Positions 1 to 8,307 of a stretch of 33,234 nucleotides of DNA are shown piece after piece (positions within the stretch are counted from its first letter, which is position 1; every line of letters starts with the position of its first letter). The DNA comes from Alphaproteobacteria bacterium MarineAlpha5_Bin3 (GTDB lineage: Bacteria; Pseudomonadota; Alphaproteobacteria; HIMB59; GCA-002718135): NCBI GenBank assembly GCA_002938255.1, contig PTLB01000004.1, forward strand, positions 1-33,234, read 5' to 3'. The notes beneath the pieces are model-generated. The model was not told the DNA's origin, searched no databases, and saw only the letters and a program-made list of their open reading frames with translations. Made by a program: the position numbers and the translations under genes.

Positions 1-2
1 CA

Positions 3-47
3 GAAGGGTTAGGTATTTATGTGGGTGAAATTAATAAAGTTTTGTAA
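3..47 (+). CDS. C-terminal end of an upstream gene (partial)
   Basis: An open frame runs from the left edge to a TAA at 45-47 and gives a hydrophobic, plausible C-terminus (EGLGIYVGEINKVL). It would converge on the leftward DUF6134-like gene that ends at 116. Only 14 residues are visible, so no family can be named, and the frame could be open by chance. Confidence 0.35.
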   Translation, partial: EGLGIYVGEINKVL

Positions 48-115
48 CTTTCCTATAAAAATTTTTGCTGTTTCTAGACCAATTCAAGTGGTATCCACCG
101 TTATCCAGATAGTTT

Positions 116-793
116 TCAGTTATTTTCCAAATCATTGCGAATACCTGTTACGACTTTCTTATCTTTATAATTAATAAATTGAAATTTAATGAGTTCTTTT
201 TTTTCATCGTACCAGAGTGTATATTCAGGAAAAGGACCTTTATCTTTTGGATTATCGGAAGCATCAAAAGTAAATTTTAATGTATTGAGTCTAAGATTAT
301 TTATGACAATTTCTTCCTCTCCCAATTTTTTTACCGTTATTTTTCTTTTTACCCCTTTTTGAATATCAAATAATTCTTTTTCAAGTAATATATCTTGATT
401 CCAAAGATTTGATGGAAGAATACTTTTACTCAATCTAATCTCTCCATCCATGCCTTCTGCAATAAATGAATTATCAATATCTTCACCTTTTATAAAATAC
501 TCTCGTTCATCTTCAAAATCAGTATGCCCAACAAATTTGACAAATTCGTTATTACTCCAAGTTTCAGTTGATAAGTGAGAAAATCTATAGGCGGAAAAGA
601 ATAATATATTTACTCTTATATTTATTTTCGTTTTGACAAACAGTTCATCATCTATTTGATCAAAAATTATTTCATGACTACCAATTATTTTATTTTTTCT
701 TATTATATCAAAAGAAGCCTTTCCATCTTTAGGAATTGGGAAAGCATATAAATTGGCACTGATAAGTAGAAGTAATAATAAATATTTTTTCAT
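116..793 (-). CDS. Secreted DUF6134-like protein
   Basis: Protein of 225 aa with an N-terminal signal peptide (MKKYLLLLLLISANLYAFP, probable cleavage after the Ala near residue 17). The mature part begins with a FDIIRKNKIIGSHEIIF stretch and continues as alternating beta strands with a YRFSHLSTETW segment, which I recognise as the pattern of alphaproteobacterial DUF6134 proteins, a periplasmic family of unknown function (related in look to DUF3108). A WYDEKKELIKFQF strand lies near the C-terminus. The start ATG overlaps the stop of cox15 by 4 bp (ATGA), so the two are probably co-transcribed and translationally coupled. This hints at an envelope role alongside respiratory assembly, but that is inference. 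Family assignment is from memory of the pattern. Confidence 0.6.
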   Translation of the reverse strand: MKKYLLLLLLISANLYAFPIPKDGKASFDIIRKNKIIGSHEIIFDQIDDELFVKTKINIRVNILFFSAYRFSHLSTETWSNNEFVKFVGHTDFEDEREYFIKGEDIDNSFIAEGMDGEIRLSKSILPSNLWNQDILLEKELFDIQKGVKRKITVKKLGEEEIVINNLRLNTLKFTFDASDNPKDKGPFPEYTLWYDEKKELIKFQFINYKDKKVVTGIRNDLENN

Positions 794-1854
794 AATGAAT
801 TTGGTTTATTAGCATTATTTTTAAATTGATAATAAGCAAATAATAGAGATGCTAATAATAAGACTGAATTTGATTGATGCAGACTTGCAAAACTAATTTT
901 AACATTGCTTAAGAGAGTAAGAATTCCGAGAAAGAATTGCAATGAAGAAAAAAATAATACAGCAAACAAGGATATAGACTTAATTGTAATTATAATTTTA
1001 GAAGATAAAAGAAGATAAATTGTGAACGAAAGAATGTAAATAAATGTAAAACTGCCTATCCATCGATGGTTAAAATTAATAGCAATTGTATTTTCAAAAA
1101 TATTACGCAAGCCATAATCATCAATTATATAGCCATCAGGAATTATTGATCCATTCATCAAAGGAAAAGTATTAAATGATTGACCTGCATTTGTACCAGC
1201 CATAAAACCACCTGAAATAATGGTAATGAAGAGAAGTATGATGCCGAAAAAAAATATTTTTTCAGAGAAGTTAGAGGAATAGAATTTAATTATCTTATTA
1301 TTTGATGAATTTAAGGCGGTCCAAAATAATATTGCAAAAATAATAAGGGCATTAATTAAATGAAAAGTTAATCTATACTGACTGACATAAGGATTGTCAT
1401 TCAGTCCGCTTTTAACCATCCACCATCCTACGAGAGCTTGAAACAGACCAAATGCAAATATAATAATTAAGGTAAGGAATAATCTTTTAGGGATTGCTTT
1501 TTTTACTACAAAAAAAATTAGAGGTAGTATGAATACTATACCAATAAAGCGAGCAAAAAAACGATGAAACCATTCCCACCAAAAAATATACTTAAACTCA
1601 TCAAGGTTCATTGATTTATTAACAATAATGAATTCAGGTGAAGCTTTATAAGCAGAGAAAACTTTTAGCCAGTTTTCATTACTTAAGGGAGGAATAATAC
1701 CCAAAATAGGCCTCCAATCAACCATTGATAAACCTGATTCAGTTAGACGAGTTAATCCTCCAATAATAATCATCAAAAAAGTCAAGAAAGTTAAAAAAAA
1801 GAGCCATATAGCAACATTATTTTGGTTTTTAGTTGTTGTGACATAAAATAACAT
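790..1854 (-). CDS. ctaA: Heme A synthase (COX15/CtaA family)
   Basis: Integral membrane enzyme that oxidises the C8 methyl group of heme O to the formyl group of heme A, needed for aa3-type cytochrome oxidase. The protein has about eight hydrophobic segments and the alphaproteobacterial COX15 signature GGLTRLTESGLSMVDWRP after the first helix, plus the histidines expected for heme ligation (EWFHRFFARFIG, FHLINALIIF, NHRWIGSFTF, LHQSNSVLL). I place the start at the ATG at 1852-1854 (MLFYVTTTKNQ, 354 aa). The frame stays open to an ATG at 1989, but that extension has no family resemblance and would run through the putative MarR operator into marR. It diverges from marR and is followed, with a 4-bp overlap, by the DUF6134-like gene. 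It implies aerobic respiration. Confidence 0.93.
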   Translation of the reverse strand: MLFYVTTTKNQNNVAIWLFFLTFLTFLMIIIGGLTRLTESGLSMVDWRPILGIIPPLSNENWLKVFSAYKASPEFIIVNKSMNLDEFKYIFWWEWFHRFFARFIGIVFILPLIFFVVKKAIPKRLFLTLIIIFAFGLFQALVGWWMVKSGLNDNPYVSQYRLTFHLINALIIFAILFWTALNSSNNKIIKFYSSNFSEKIFFFGIILLFITIISGGFMAGTNAGQSFNTFPLMNGSIIPDGYIIDDYGLRNIFENTIAINFNHRWIGSFTFIYILSFTIYLLLSSKIIITIKSISLFAVLFFSSLQFFLGILTLLSNVKISFASLHQSNSVLLLASLLFAYYQFKNNANKPNSL

Positions 1855-1928
1855 AATTGCTATATAATCTTTAATAATTATATGAAAAGAGCCTAATTTT
1901 TGTATAAAATAGACTTGACTATTCATAT

Positions 1929-1959
1929 AATTTGTATACAAATAATTTGTATACAAATT
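1929..1959. promoter_or_regulatory. Twin palindromic operator upstream of marR
   Basis: The 12-bp perfect palindrome TTTGTATACAAA occurs twice, at 1931-1942 and 1946-1957, with centres 15 bp apart. The right copy extends to a 16-bp perfect palindrome (AATTTGTATACAAATT, 1944-1959), the left to 14 bp. The right box ends 3 bp before the marR ATG. A perfect TATAAT lies at 1926-1931, so transcription of marR would begin inside the left box. MarR dimers typically bind such palindromes and repress their own gene. The gap is shared with cox15, which could therefore be affected too. Binding by this MarR is inferred. Confidence 0.72.
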
Positions 1960-1960
1960 A

Positions 1961-2416
1961 ATGGCAGACACTTCTCTATCAGAGAGCAAAATTGGATTAT
2001 TGATATGGCAAACTTCTAATTATTGGCAATCTCGATTAAGAAAAATTCTCAAATCATACAAATTATCTCTTAACGAGTTTCTAATTTTGGAATCTATGTA
2101 TCACTTACATTCAATAAAAACCAAAACTCATCAAAATGTTATATCAAGTTTTATTGGTATTGATGTGTCTGTTGCTAGTGTGACATTTAAGTTACTCGAA
2201 AATAAAAACTATATTTCTCGTCAAATTGAAAGCGATAATAGAAAGAAAATTGTTAAAATGTTAATTAAAGGTAAAAATTTGTTTGAGGATATTAGTCCTT
2301 TAATTAAAAAAGAAGAGCAGCTTATTTTTGAAAAACTTAAAAATGAAACTTTTAATTTCACAAATTCTTTAAAGTTGCTATTGGGTAAAAAAATTAGAAT
2401 TCAGGCCAAACAATAA
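1961..2416 (+). CDS. MarR family transcriptional regulator
   Basis: Protein of 151 aa, a usual length for MarR regulators. An N-terminal helix (LLIWQTSNYWQSRLRKIL) would form the dimer interface; residues about 55-85 form the helix-turn-helix (ISSFIGIDVSVASVTFKLLENKNYI), followed by the wing with the family signature ESDNRKKIVKMLI (D-x-R type). The C-terminal helices complete the dimer. The ATG at 1961 sits 3 bp after a palindromic box, leaving no room for a ribosome binding site, so the leader must be very short. lysK starts 4 bp after its stop, so regulator and LysRS probably share a transcript. The ligand cannot be read from the sequence. Confidence 0.88.
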   Translation: MADTSLSESKIGLLIWQTSNYWQSRLRKILKSYKLSLNEFLILESMYHLHSIKTKTHQNVISSFIGIDVSVASVTFKLLENKNYISRQIESDNRKKIVKMLIKGKNLFEDISPLIKKEEQLIFEKLKNETFNFTNSLKLLLGKKIRIQAKQ

Positions 2417-2420
2417 GAAA

Positions 2421-4007
2421 ATGAAAATAGATCAAAAAAAACATCAATTATTGAAAGCCTGGCCTTTTCAAGAAGCATTACGCATAATTAAAAATCATGG
2501 TGATTTTATAAACTTCAATATTCCACAAAAAAAATATATATTATTTGAGACAGGTTATGGACCATCAGGCTTACCTCATATTGGCACATTTGGTGAAGTT
2601 GTTAGAACGACAATGGTTAGAAAAGCGTTAGAATCATTAATTGATTGCGAGACAAAATTAATTACTTTTTCTGACGATATGGATGGTTTGCGTAAAATAC
2701 CAGATAATGTTCCAAATAAAGATATGTTAAAAAAATATATTGGCAAACCTTTGACATCTATTCCAGATCCTTTTGAGAAATTTGAAAGTTTTGGACATCA
2801 TAATAATGCTCTACTTCGTTTTTTTTTAGACGAATTTAATTTTGAGTATGATTTTGTAAGTTCGACAGAAAAATATCAAAAAGGTGATTTTGATAATACA
2901 CTTATCCAAATTCTTCAAAATCATGATTCGATTTTATCAATAATTCTTCCGACTTTACGGTCTGAAAGAAAGGTCACTTATAGTCCATTTCTACCAATAA
3001 GTCCTATTAGTGGTGAGGTTTTGCAAGTTAAAATTGAAGAATACCGACCTAAAACAAATTCTATTATTTTTGTAGATCCAGCTAATAATAAAAAAACTGA
3101 GATAATTGTTACGGGCGGAAATTGCAAGCTACAGTGGAAAGTTGATTGGGCTATGCGATGGATGGCATTAGGAGTTGATTATGAAATGTGTGGCAAAGAT
3201 TTGACAGAAAGTTTTGAATTGGCGTCAAAAATTTGTCGATTGATGAATACACAACCGCCTGTCAATTTAATTTATGAAATGTTTTTAGATGAAAAAGGTG
3301 AAAAAATTTCAAAATCTGTTGGAAATGGCATTAGTGTCAATGAATGGTTGCGCTATGCTTCTCCCGAAAGTCTATCTTTGTATATGTTTCAAAAACCAAA
3401 ATCGGCTAAAAAATTGTTTTTTGATGTTATACCAAAGAGCGTTGATGAGTATTTTTCATATTTAAAAAAGTTTCATCATGATGAAGAGAAAGAAAAATTT
3501 AATAATCCTGTATGGCATATTCATGATGGCAATCCTCCTAATGTTAACAGTGAGATTACTTTTAATTCCCTAATAAATCTAGTTAGTGTTTGTAATTCAA
3601 ATGAAAAAGAAGTGATTTGGGGTTTTGTAAGAGAATATGATGCATCACTGAATGCTAAAAATAATCAAGAATTTGATCGATTAATAGACTATGCAATTAA
3701 TTTTTATACAGATTTTGTGATGCCTAAAAAAAAATATATACTAATTGATAATTCTAATCAGGATATTTTTCTTGATATTGTGAGTTTTTTAAAAAAAATC
3801 GATGCCGACTCATCATCTGAAGATATTCAAACACAAATTTATGAAATAGGCAAAAAATATAATTTTACAAATTTAAGGGATTATTTTAAACTTATTTATC
3901 AAGTATTGTTTGGGCAAGAGCAAGGGCCTCGTCTAGGGTCATTTATCAAGTTATTTGGCATAGAAAAAACTATTAGTTTGATTGAAGGCTTACTTAAGCA
4001 AAAATGA
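2421..4007 (+). CDS. lysK: Lysyl-tRNA synthetase, class I
   Basis: Charges tRNA-Lys with lysine. This is the class I form found in archaea, Alphaproteobacteria and some other bacteria, unrelated to the class II LysS enzyme. The 528-aa length fits the family. The HIGH-type ATP motif appears as PHIGTFGE near residue 53 and the KMSKS loop as KISKSVGNG near residue 295. The Rossmann-fold region between them carries YEMCGKDLTESFELASKIC, and the C-terminal part is the helical anticodon-binding region. The start ATG lies 4 bp after the marR stop, with the A-rich AAGAAA just upstream. It supports the alphaproteobacterial assignment. Confidence 0.96.
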   Translation: MKIDQKKHQLLKAWPFQEALRIIKNHGDFINFNIPQKKYILFETGYGPSGLPHIGTFGEVVRTTMVRKALESLIDCETKLITFSDDMDGLRKIPDNVPNKDMLKKYIGKPLTSIPDPFEKFESFGHHNNALLRFFLDEFNFEYDFVSSTEKYQKGDFDNTLIQILQNHDSILSIILPTLRSERKVTYSPFLPISPISGEVLQVKIEEYRPKTNSIIFVDPANNKKTEIIVTGGNCKLQWKVDWAMRWMALGVDYEMCGKDLTESFELASKICRLMNTQPPVNLIYEMFLDEKGEKISKSVGNGISVNEWLRYASPESLSLYMFQKPKSAKKLFFDVIPKSVDEYFSYLKKFHHDEEKEKFNNPVWHIHDGNPPNVNSEITFNSLINLVSVCNSNEKEVIWGFVREYDASLNAKNNQEFDRLIDYAINFYTDFVMPKKKYILIDNSNQDIFLDIVSFLKKIDADSSSEDIQTQIYEIGKKYNFTNLRDYFKLIYQVLFGQEQGPRLGSFIKLFGIEKTISLIEGLLKQK

Positions 4008-4031
4008 ATAAGGTGCGTTCAATTATATAAA

Positions 4032-5087
4032 GTGCAAAATATAATCTTAAAACTCCTTAGAAACTTACCCCCTGAATTAGCCCACGTGCTAACTTTAAAA
4101 TCATTGCAATTCAACTTTAGAAATAAAAAAATATTTGATGATCCAATACTATACCAACATTTATTTGGTTTAGATTTTAGTAATCCACTAGGACTTGCAG
4201 CAGGTTTTGATAAGAACGTTGAAGTTGTTAATTCTTTATTAAACTTAGGTTTTGGTTTTATAGAAGCGGGAACAGTTACTCCTAAACCACAATATGGTAA
4301 TGAAAAGCCAAGGGTGTTTAGGTTGGTGGAAGATTCTGCTGTTATAAATCATTTAGGATTTAACAATAAGGGTTCTGAATATGCAAAACAAAAACTCCGT
4401 ACAATGAATCTTAATGCTCTTTCTAAAGGCATTGTGGGTATAAATATTGCAATAAATAAAGATACAACAAATTATCTTGATGATTACAATTATTGTTTAG
4501 AAAAACTGGGTCCCTTAGCGCATTATGTTACCATTAATATATCGTCTCCAAATACTCCGGGATTGCGCGATCTTCAAAATAGAGGTCAAATAGAGAGTTT
4601 AGTACAGACATTAAAAGGTAAAAAAAACAGTACACCTACATTAGAGTCAACGCCTATTTTTTTTAAAATTGCCCCTGATATGAATGAAGAACAAATAAGG
4701 GATATAGCCCTAATGAGTTTAGCAAATAATGTAGATGGTTTAGTAATAAGCAATACAACCACAGATAGACCAAAATCTTTAAAATCGTCTTTTAAGAATG
4801 AGGTAGGGGGATTAAGTGGAACCCCGCTCTTTTTAAAATCTACCTTAATATTAAAAAAAATATATTCTCTTACCAATGGTCAAATTCCTTTGATAGGAGT
4901 AGGTGGAATTAGCAATGGTTTTGAGTGTTATGAAAAAATAAAAGCGGGAGCATCATTAGTTCAGTTGTATACCGCTATTATTTATAAAGGCCCCCAAATT
5001 ATTTCTAAAATTAAACTAGATCTTACCAATTCACTAAAAACTGATGGTTACAAAAATGTTAAAGAAGCAATTGGTAAAGAAGTGTGA
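4032..5087 (+). CDS. pyrD: Dihydroorotate dehydrogenase (quinone), class 2
   Basis: Membrane-associated FMN enzyme that oxidises dihydroorotate to orotate with quinone as acceptor, step four of pyrimidine synthesis. The 351-aa protein shows the class 2 N-terminal membrane-binding helix (LKLLRNLPPELAHVLTLK), the FMN region LGLAAGFDKN, the EAGTVTPKPQ segment, the active-site NISSPNTPGLRDLQ (serine base, class 2) and the phosphate-binding IGVGGISNG near the C-terminus. The GTG at 4032 gives the normal N-terminus. Its stop overlaps the next start by 4 bp (GTGA). Confidence 0.96.
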   Translation: MQNIILKLLRNLPPELAHVLTLKSLQFNFRNKKIFDDPILYQHLFGLDFSNPLGLAAGFDKNVEVVNSLLNLGFGFIEAGTVTPKPQYGNEKPRVFRLVEDSAVINHLGFNNKGSEYAKQKLRTMNLNALSKGIVGINIAINKDTTNYLDDYNYCLEKLGPLAHYVTINISSPNTPGLRDLQNRGQIESLVQTLKGKKNSTPTLESTPIFFKIAPDMNEEQIRDIALMSLANNVDGLVISNTTTDRPKSLKSSFKNEVGGLSGTPLFLKSTLILKKIYSLTNGQIPLIGVGGISNGFECYEKIKAGASLVQLYTAIIYKGPQIISKIKLDLTNSLKTDGYKNVKEAIGKEV

Positions 5088-5965
5088 ATAAAACAGAGAG
5101 TATCGTTGGCCTAAAAGACATTATTGATAGATATGATGTTTTTATTTTAGATCAATGGGGAGTTATGCATAATGGTGAAGAGGGATATACAGCAGCAATT
5201 AAATGTGTTGAAACACTTTATAAAGTTAATAAAAAATTAATTATAATCTCTAATTCATCCAAAAGAAAACATTCAACAGCTGTAAGATTATCTGATTTCG
5301 GATACAGAAAAATTTATTTTTTGGAGATTATGACAAGCGGGGAGATGATTTGGCAAAGTCTGGTTAATTTGAATCATGATTTTACAAAAAAATTACAAAA
5401 AAACTGTTTTCACATTTATGATAAAAGCAAAGAAGATGGAAAAAAATATTTAGAAGGTTTAGAACAATTTAACTTTGTTGCAAATATTGAAGAAGCGGAT
5501 TTTATTTTAGGTTGTACGCCTCAATTTAATACAACAACAATAGATTATATACCTCTTTTAACGAAAGCAATTAAAAATAAGTTACCTTTTGTGTGCGCAA
5601 ATCCAGATTTTGTTTCGATAGAAAACGATTTTGGTAAGCCTATTATTTGTATGGGTACGATTGCAGAATTATATAAAAATATGGGTGGAGAAGTTTTTAT
5701 TTTAGGGAAACCTAGTTGTGAAATTTATGAAGAATCAACAAAAAAAATATCAAATATAGATAAATCAAAGATACTCGCAGTAGGAGACTCCATTCATCAT
5801 GATATAGTAGGAGCAAATAATTTTGGTATTGATAGTTTATTGATTACATCAGGAATCCATCATGATTGTTTTGATCAAAGCAGCCCTCAATGGCAGTCGG
5901 ATAGAAATAAATTACAGAAATTCGGAAATGAACCTACTTTTGTTTGTTCCAATTTCAATAATTAA
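5084..5965 (+). CDS. HAD superfamily IIA hydrolase (TIGR01459-like)
   Basis: Predicted cytosolic phosphatase of 293 aa. Motif I is FILDQWGVMHNG near residue 20: the nucleophile Asp is present, but position +2 is Trp rather than Asp, which I recall as normal for this alphaproteobacterial subfamily (DxWGVxHxG). Motif II is LIIISNSSKRK and motif III/IV the ILGKPSCEIYE and KILAVGDSIHHDIVGA segments, so the IIA cap arrangement is complete. The substrate is unknown; the nearest characterised relatives are NagD-like sugar or nucleotide phosphatases. It starts at a GTG overlapping the pyrD stop, suggesting coupling to pyrimidine synthesis. Confidence 0.85.
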   Translation: MNKTESIVGLKDIIDRYDVFILDQWGVMHNGEEGYTAAIKCVETLYKVNKKLIIISNSSKRKHSTAVRLSDFGYRKIYFLEIMTSGEMIWQSLVNLNHDFTKKLQKNCFHIYDKSKEDGKKYLEGLEQFNFVANIEEADFILGCTPQFNTTTIDYIPLLTKAIKNKLPFVCANPDFVSIENDFGKPIICMGTIAELYKNMGGEVFILGKPSCEIYEESTKKISNIDKSKILAVGDSIHHDIVGANNFGIDSLLITSGIHHDCFDQSSPQWQSDRNKLQKFGNEPTFVCSNFNN

Positions 5966-5975
5966 CATAACTTTC

Positions 5976-6005
5976 TTGACAAAAAAAATTTTAACAAATA
6001 GTAAT
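5976..6005 (+). promoter_or_regulatory. Predicted sigma-70 promoter of rpmB
   Basis: A perfect -35 hexamer TTGACA lies at 5976-5981 and a -10-like AGTAAT at 6000-6005, with an 18-bp spacer. The rpmB ATG is at 6017, so the leader would be only about 5 nt and translation nearly leaderless. Matched by eye only. Confidence 0.5.
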
Positions 6006-6016
6006 CCGATCATATT

Positions 6017-6298
6017 ATGTCTATGAAATGTGAACTTACTGGTAAAAAATACCAAAGTGGGAATAATGTTAGTCATGCCAAAAACAGAACAAAACGTCGT
6101 TTTTTGCCTAACCTGCAAAAAATTTCATTTCTTAGTGAAAAACTAGGTAAACAAATTCAACTAAAAGTTGCGACTAGTACTATTAGAACAGTTGAAAAAA
6201 AAGGAGGATTAGATGAGTTTCTTCTTAATACTTCCAATGTAAAGCTTCCACCATCAGCGCTAAAAATTAAAAAACTTATTCTTTCCAAAACCAACTAA
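6017..6298 (+). CDS. rpmB: 50S ribosomal protein L28
   Basis: Small basic ribosomal large-subunit protein of 93 aa. The N-terminus CELTGKKYQSGNNVSHAKNR and the following TKRRFLPNL match L28, as does the VATSTIRTVEKKGGLDEFL segment. The protein is of alphaproteobacterial length, with a short C-terminal extension. It has its own TTGACA promoter directly upstream. No SD sequence precedes the ATG. Confidence 0.97.
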   Translation: MSMKCELTGKKYQSGNNVSHAKNRTKRRFLPNLQKISFLSEKLGKQIQLKVATSTIRTVEKKGGLDEFLLNTSNVKLPPSALKIKKLILSKTN

Positions 6299-6308
6299 AA
6301 GGATTAGT

Positions 6309-7115
6309 TTGAACTTCATTGAGGGACTTTTTCATCTTATTCTGTTTAATTTTGGAGGTTTTGTAGATTCTTTAAATAAAACTCCTGTTATCATTACTTG
6401 GTTTGTATTTCTTTTTTTCTGTCTAATAGTTATTTTATTTTTTTTAAAATTTTTTGGTGAAGCGGGAATGTATGTTTATACCGTTTTAGCTATTATAGGG
6501 GGTAATATACAAGTACTTAAAATTGTAGAATTCCCTTTTTTCCCCAATCCTATTGCTCTAGGAACTATTTTATTTGCCACTACTTTTTTGGCAACTGATA
6601 TTTTAGCTGAGTATTATGGAACAAGATATGCAAGAAAAAATATACTCATCGGTTTTGCTGGCTTTCTATTAATGACACTCATTATGTTGTTTACTTTAGG
6701 TTTTACCCCTCTAGATATTAATACAGCTGGAGAAAAATATTCTTGGGCATTATCTGTTCAAAATAATTTGATGGGAGTATTTTTACCTCTCCCTATTTTT
6801 TTTGCAGCTAGTATGATTGCATATATATTTAGTCAATATTTTGATGTTTGGTTGTATGAAACGATATCTCACTTTACTCAAAAAAAGTTTTTATGGATAC
6901 GCAATAATATTTCCACGATGACCTCTTCTTTGTTAGATAATACTATTTTTAGTGTATTTGCTTGGATAATTTTTAACCCTAATCCTCTTGACGTTAATAC
7001 AGTCATATTTACGTATATTCTAGGAACTTATTTTCTAAGAATAACAATAGCAATTTTCGATACTCCATTTATATATTTGGCAAAATATTTTGTACCAAAA
7101 AATGTGAATGACTAA
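6309..7115 (+). CDS. VUT family queuosine precursor transporter
   Basis: Integral membrane protein of 268 aa with six to seven hydrophobic segments and the VUT/YhhQ (ECF-like) pattern: FFPNPIALGTILFATTFLATDI, LAEYYGTRYARKNI and a late QYFDVWLYETI. Family members take up 7-cyano- or 7-aminomethyl-7-deazaguanine for queuosine modification. The TTG start at 6309 is preceded by AAAGGATT, a reasonable ribosome binding site. It overlaps tgt by 8 bp, and Tgt uses exactly this type of substrate, so context and family agree. Which precursor is imported cannot be told. Confidence 0.87.
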   Translation: MNFIEGLFHLILFNFGGFVDSLNKTPVIITWFVFLFFCLIVILFFLKFFGEAGMYVYTVLAIIGGNIQVLKIVEFPFFPNPIALGTILFATTFLATDILAEYYGTRYARKNILIGFAGFLLMTLIMLFTLGFTPLDINTAGEKYSWALSVQNNLMGVFLPLPIFFAASMIAYIFSQYFDVWLYETISHFTQKKFLWIRNNISTMTSSLLDNTIFSVFAWIIFNPNPLDVNTVIFTYILGTYFLRITIAIFDTPFIYLAKYFVPKNVND

Positions 7116-8307
7116 TTTCAGTTGGAAAGTTAATAAAACCTCATCAGTATCGAGAGCAAGAACAGGAGTTATAAATACACCGCATGGTGAAATTAACACT
7201 CCTGCTTTTATTTTTTGTGGAACGAAAGCAGCCCTTAAATCGTGTAGTGCTGAAGAAGCAATAAGAAACAATACACAGATTATTTTATCAAATACATATC
7301 ATTTAATGTTGCAGCCAGGAAGTGAGATTATTTCAAATCATGGAGGATTGCATAAATTTATGAATTGGCATGGTCCAATGTTAACTGATAGCGGAGGTTT
7401 TCAAATTTTTTCTTTAGGCTATGGATCAGTTGCGGATGAAATAAAAGGACGTAATCAAATGATGATTAGAAACAAATCATTATTAAATATTTCTGAAGAA
7501 GGGGCTCTTTTTAAATCGTACATTGATGGATCAAAACATTTATTAACCCCAGAAAAATCCATTGCAATTCAAAGAGATATCGGTGCCGACCTAATACTCG
7601 TCTTTGATGAATGTACCCCTTTTCACGTTGAAAAATCCTATACCGCAGAGTCTATGAGACGCAGTCATAGATGGTCTACAAGATCATTAAACAGTTTTGA
7701 ATTAGCTAGAAAATTTAAATCAACAGAAGGATCTGCCGGATCACAATCTATTTATGGTATTATCCAAGGAGGTATTTTTTATGATTTGCGGGATGAAAGT
7801 ATTGATTTTAATCTTCATTCAAAAAATTTTTTTGGTTTAGCTATAGGTGGCAGTCTCGGCTGTTCAAAAGAAGAAATGCATCAAGTTGTTGAGTATATAG
7901 CTTCAAAACTTAAAGATAAACACCCAGTTCATTTACTTGGAATAGGCGATCCCTCAGATATATGGAGTTTGGTTCGTTGGGGGGTCGATACCTTTGATTG
8001 TGTTAGTCCTACACGTTTAGCCCGGCACGGTGCCGCATTAAAAAAAACACGATTGGGTAAAATTAATATTAAAAATTCAAAATATAGAGAAGATTTAAAT
8101 CCTATTGATAGTAAATGCCAATGTAAAACATGTGCCAAATATTCCTTATCTTATTTACATCATTTGCTTAAGTCGGATGAATTACTAGGATTGCAGTTAA
8201 TAACTAATCATAACATTTATTTTATGAATGATTTGATGCTTTATATTAGAAAAGCAATTAATGAAGATAAATTGTTAGAAGCAGAAAAAGATTGGTATCA
8301 AGATTAA
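7108..8307 (+). CDS. tgt: tRNA-guanine transglycosylase
   Basis: Exchanges guanine-34 of GUN-anticodon tRNAs for preQ1 during queuosine synthesis. The 399-aa protein has the substrate-pocket motif [14 protein letters not shown] near residue 95, LVFDECTPF, the GIGDPSDIW segment, and the catalytic [16 protein letters not shown]. The zinc site is C337-x-C339-x2-C342 with a histidine in YLHHLL about 26 residues on. The start overlaps the transporter gene by 8 bp. Its stop overlaps the convergent cobT stop by 4 bp. No preQ1-synthesis gene is in the window. Confidence 0.97.
   Translation: MTNFSWKVNKTSSVSRARTGVINTPHGEINTPAFIFCGTKAALKSCSAEEAIRNNTQIILSNTYHLMLQPGSEIISNHGGLHKFMNWHGPMLTDSGGFQIFSLGYGSVADEIKGRNQMMIRNKSLLNISEEGALFKSYIDGSKHLLTPEKSIAIQRDIGADLILVFDECTPFHVEKSYTAESMRRSHRWSTRSLNSFELARKFKSTEGSAGSQSIYGIIQGGIFYDLRDESIDFNLHSKNFFGLAIGGSLGCSKEEMHQVVEYIASKLKDKHPVHLLGIGDPSDIWSLVRWGVDTFDCVSPTRLARHGAALKKTRLGKINIKNSKYREDLNPIDSKCQCKTCAKYSLSYLHHLLKSDELLGLQLITNHNIYFMNDLMLYIRKAINEDKLLEAEKDWYQD

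Noticed and set aside
33-66. Hairpin AAAGTT/AACTTT followed by an A/T run as a terminator
   Set aside because: The stem is six weak pairs with no G+C core and no clear T tract; in DNA this AT-rich it is not convincing.
1855-1989. N-terminal extension of heme A synthase to an ATG at 1989
   Set aside because: The extra 45 residues are unlike COX15 proteins, translate the palindromic operator, and overlap the marR coding start.
4586-4876. Antisense open frame inside pyrD
   Set aside because: pyrD is fully conserved across this stretch; the antisense product resembles no family. The same holds for antisense frames inside secA, argJ, lysC, ispG, hisS, prfA and prmC.
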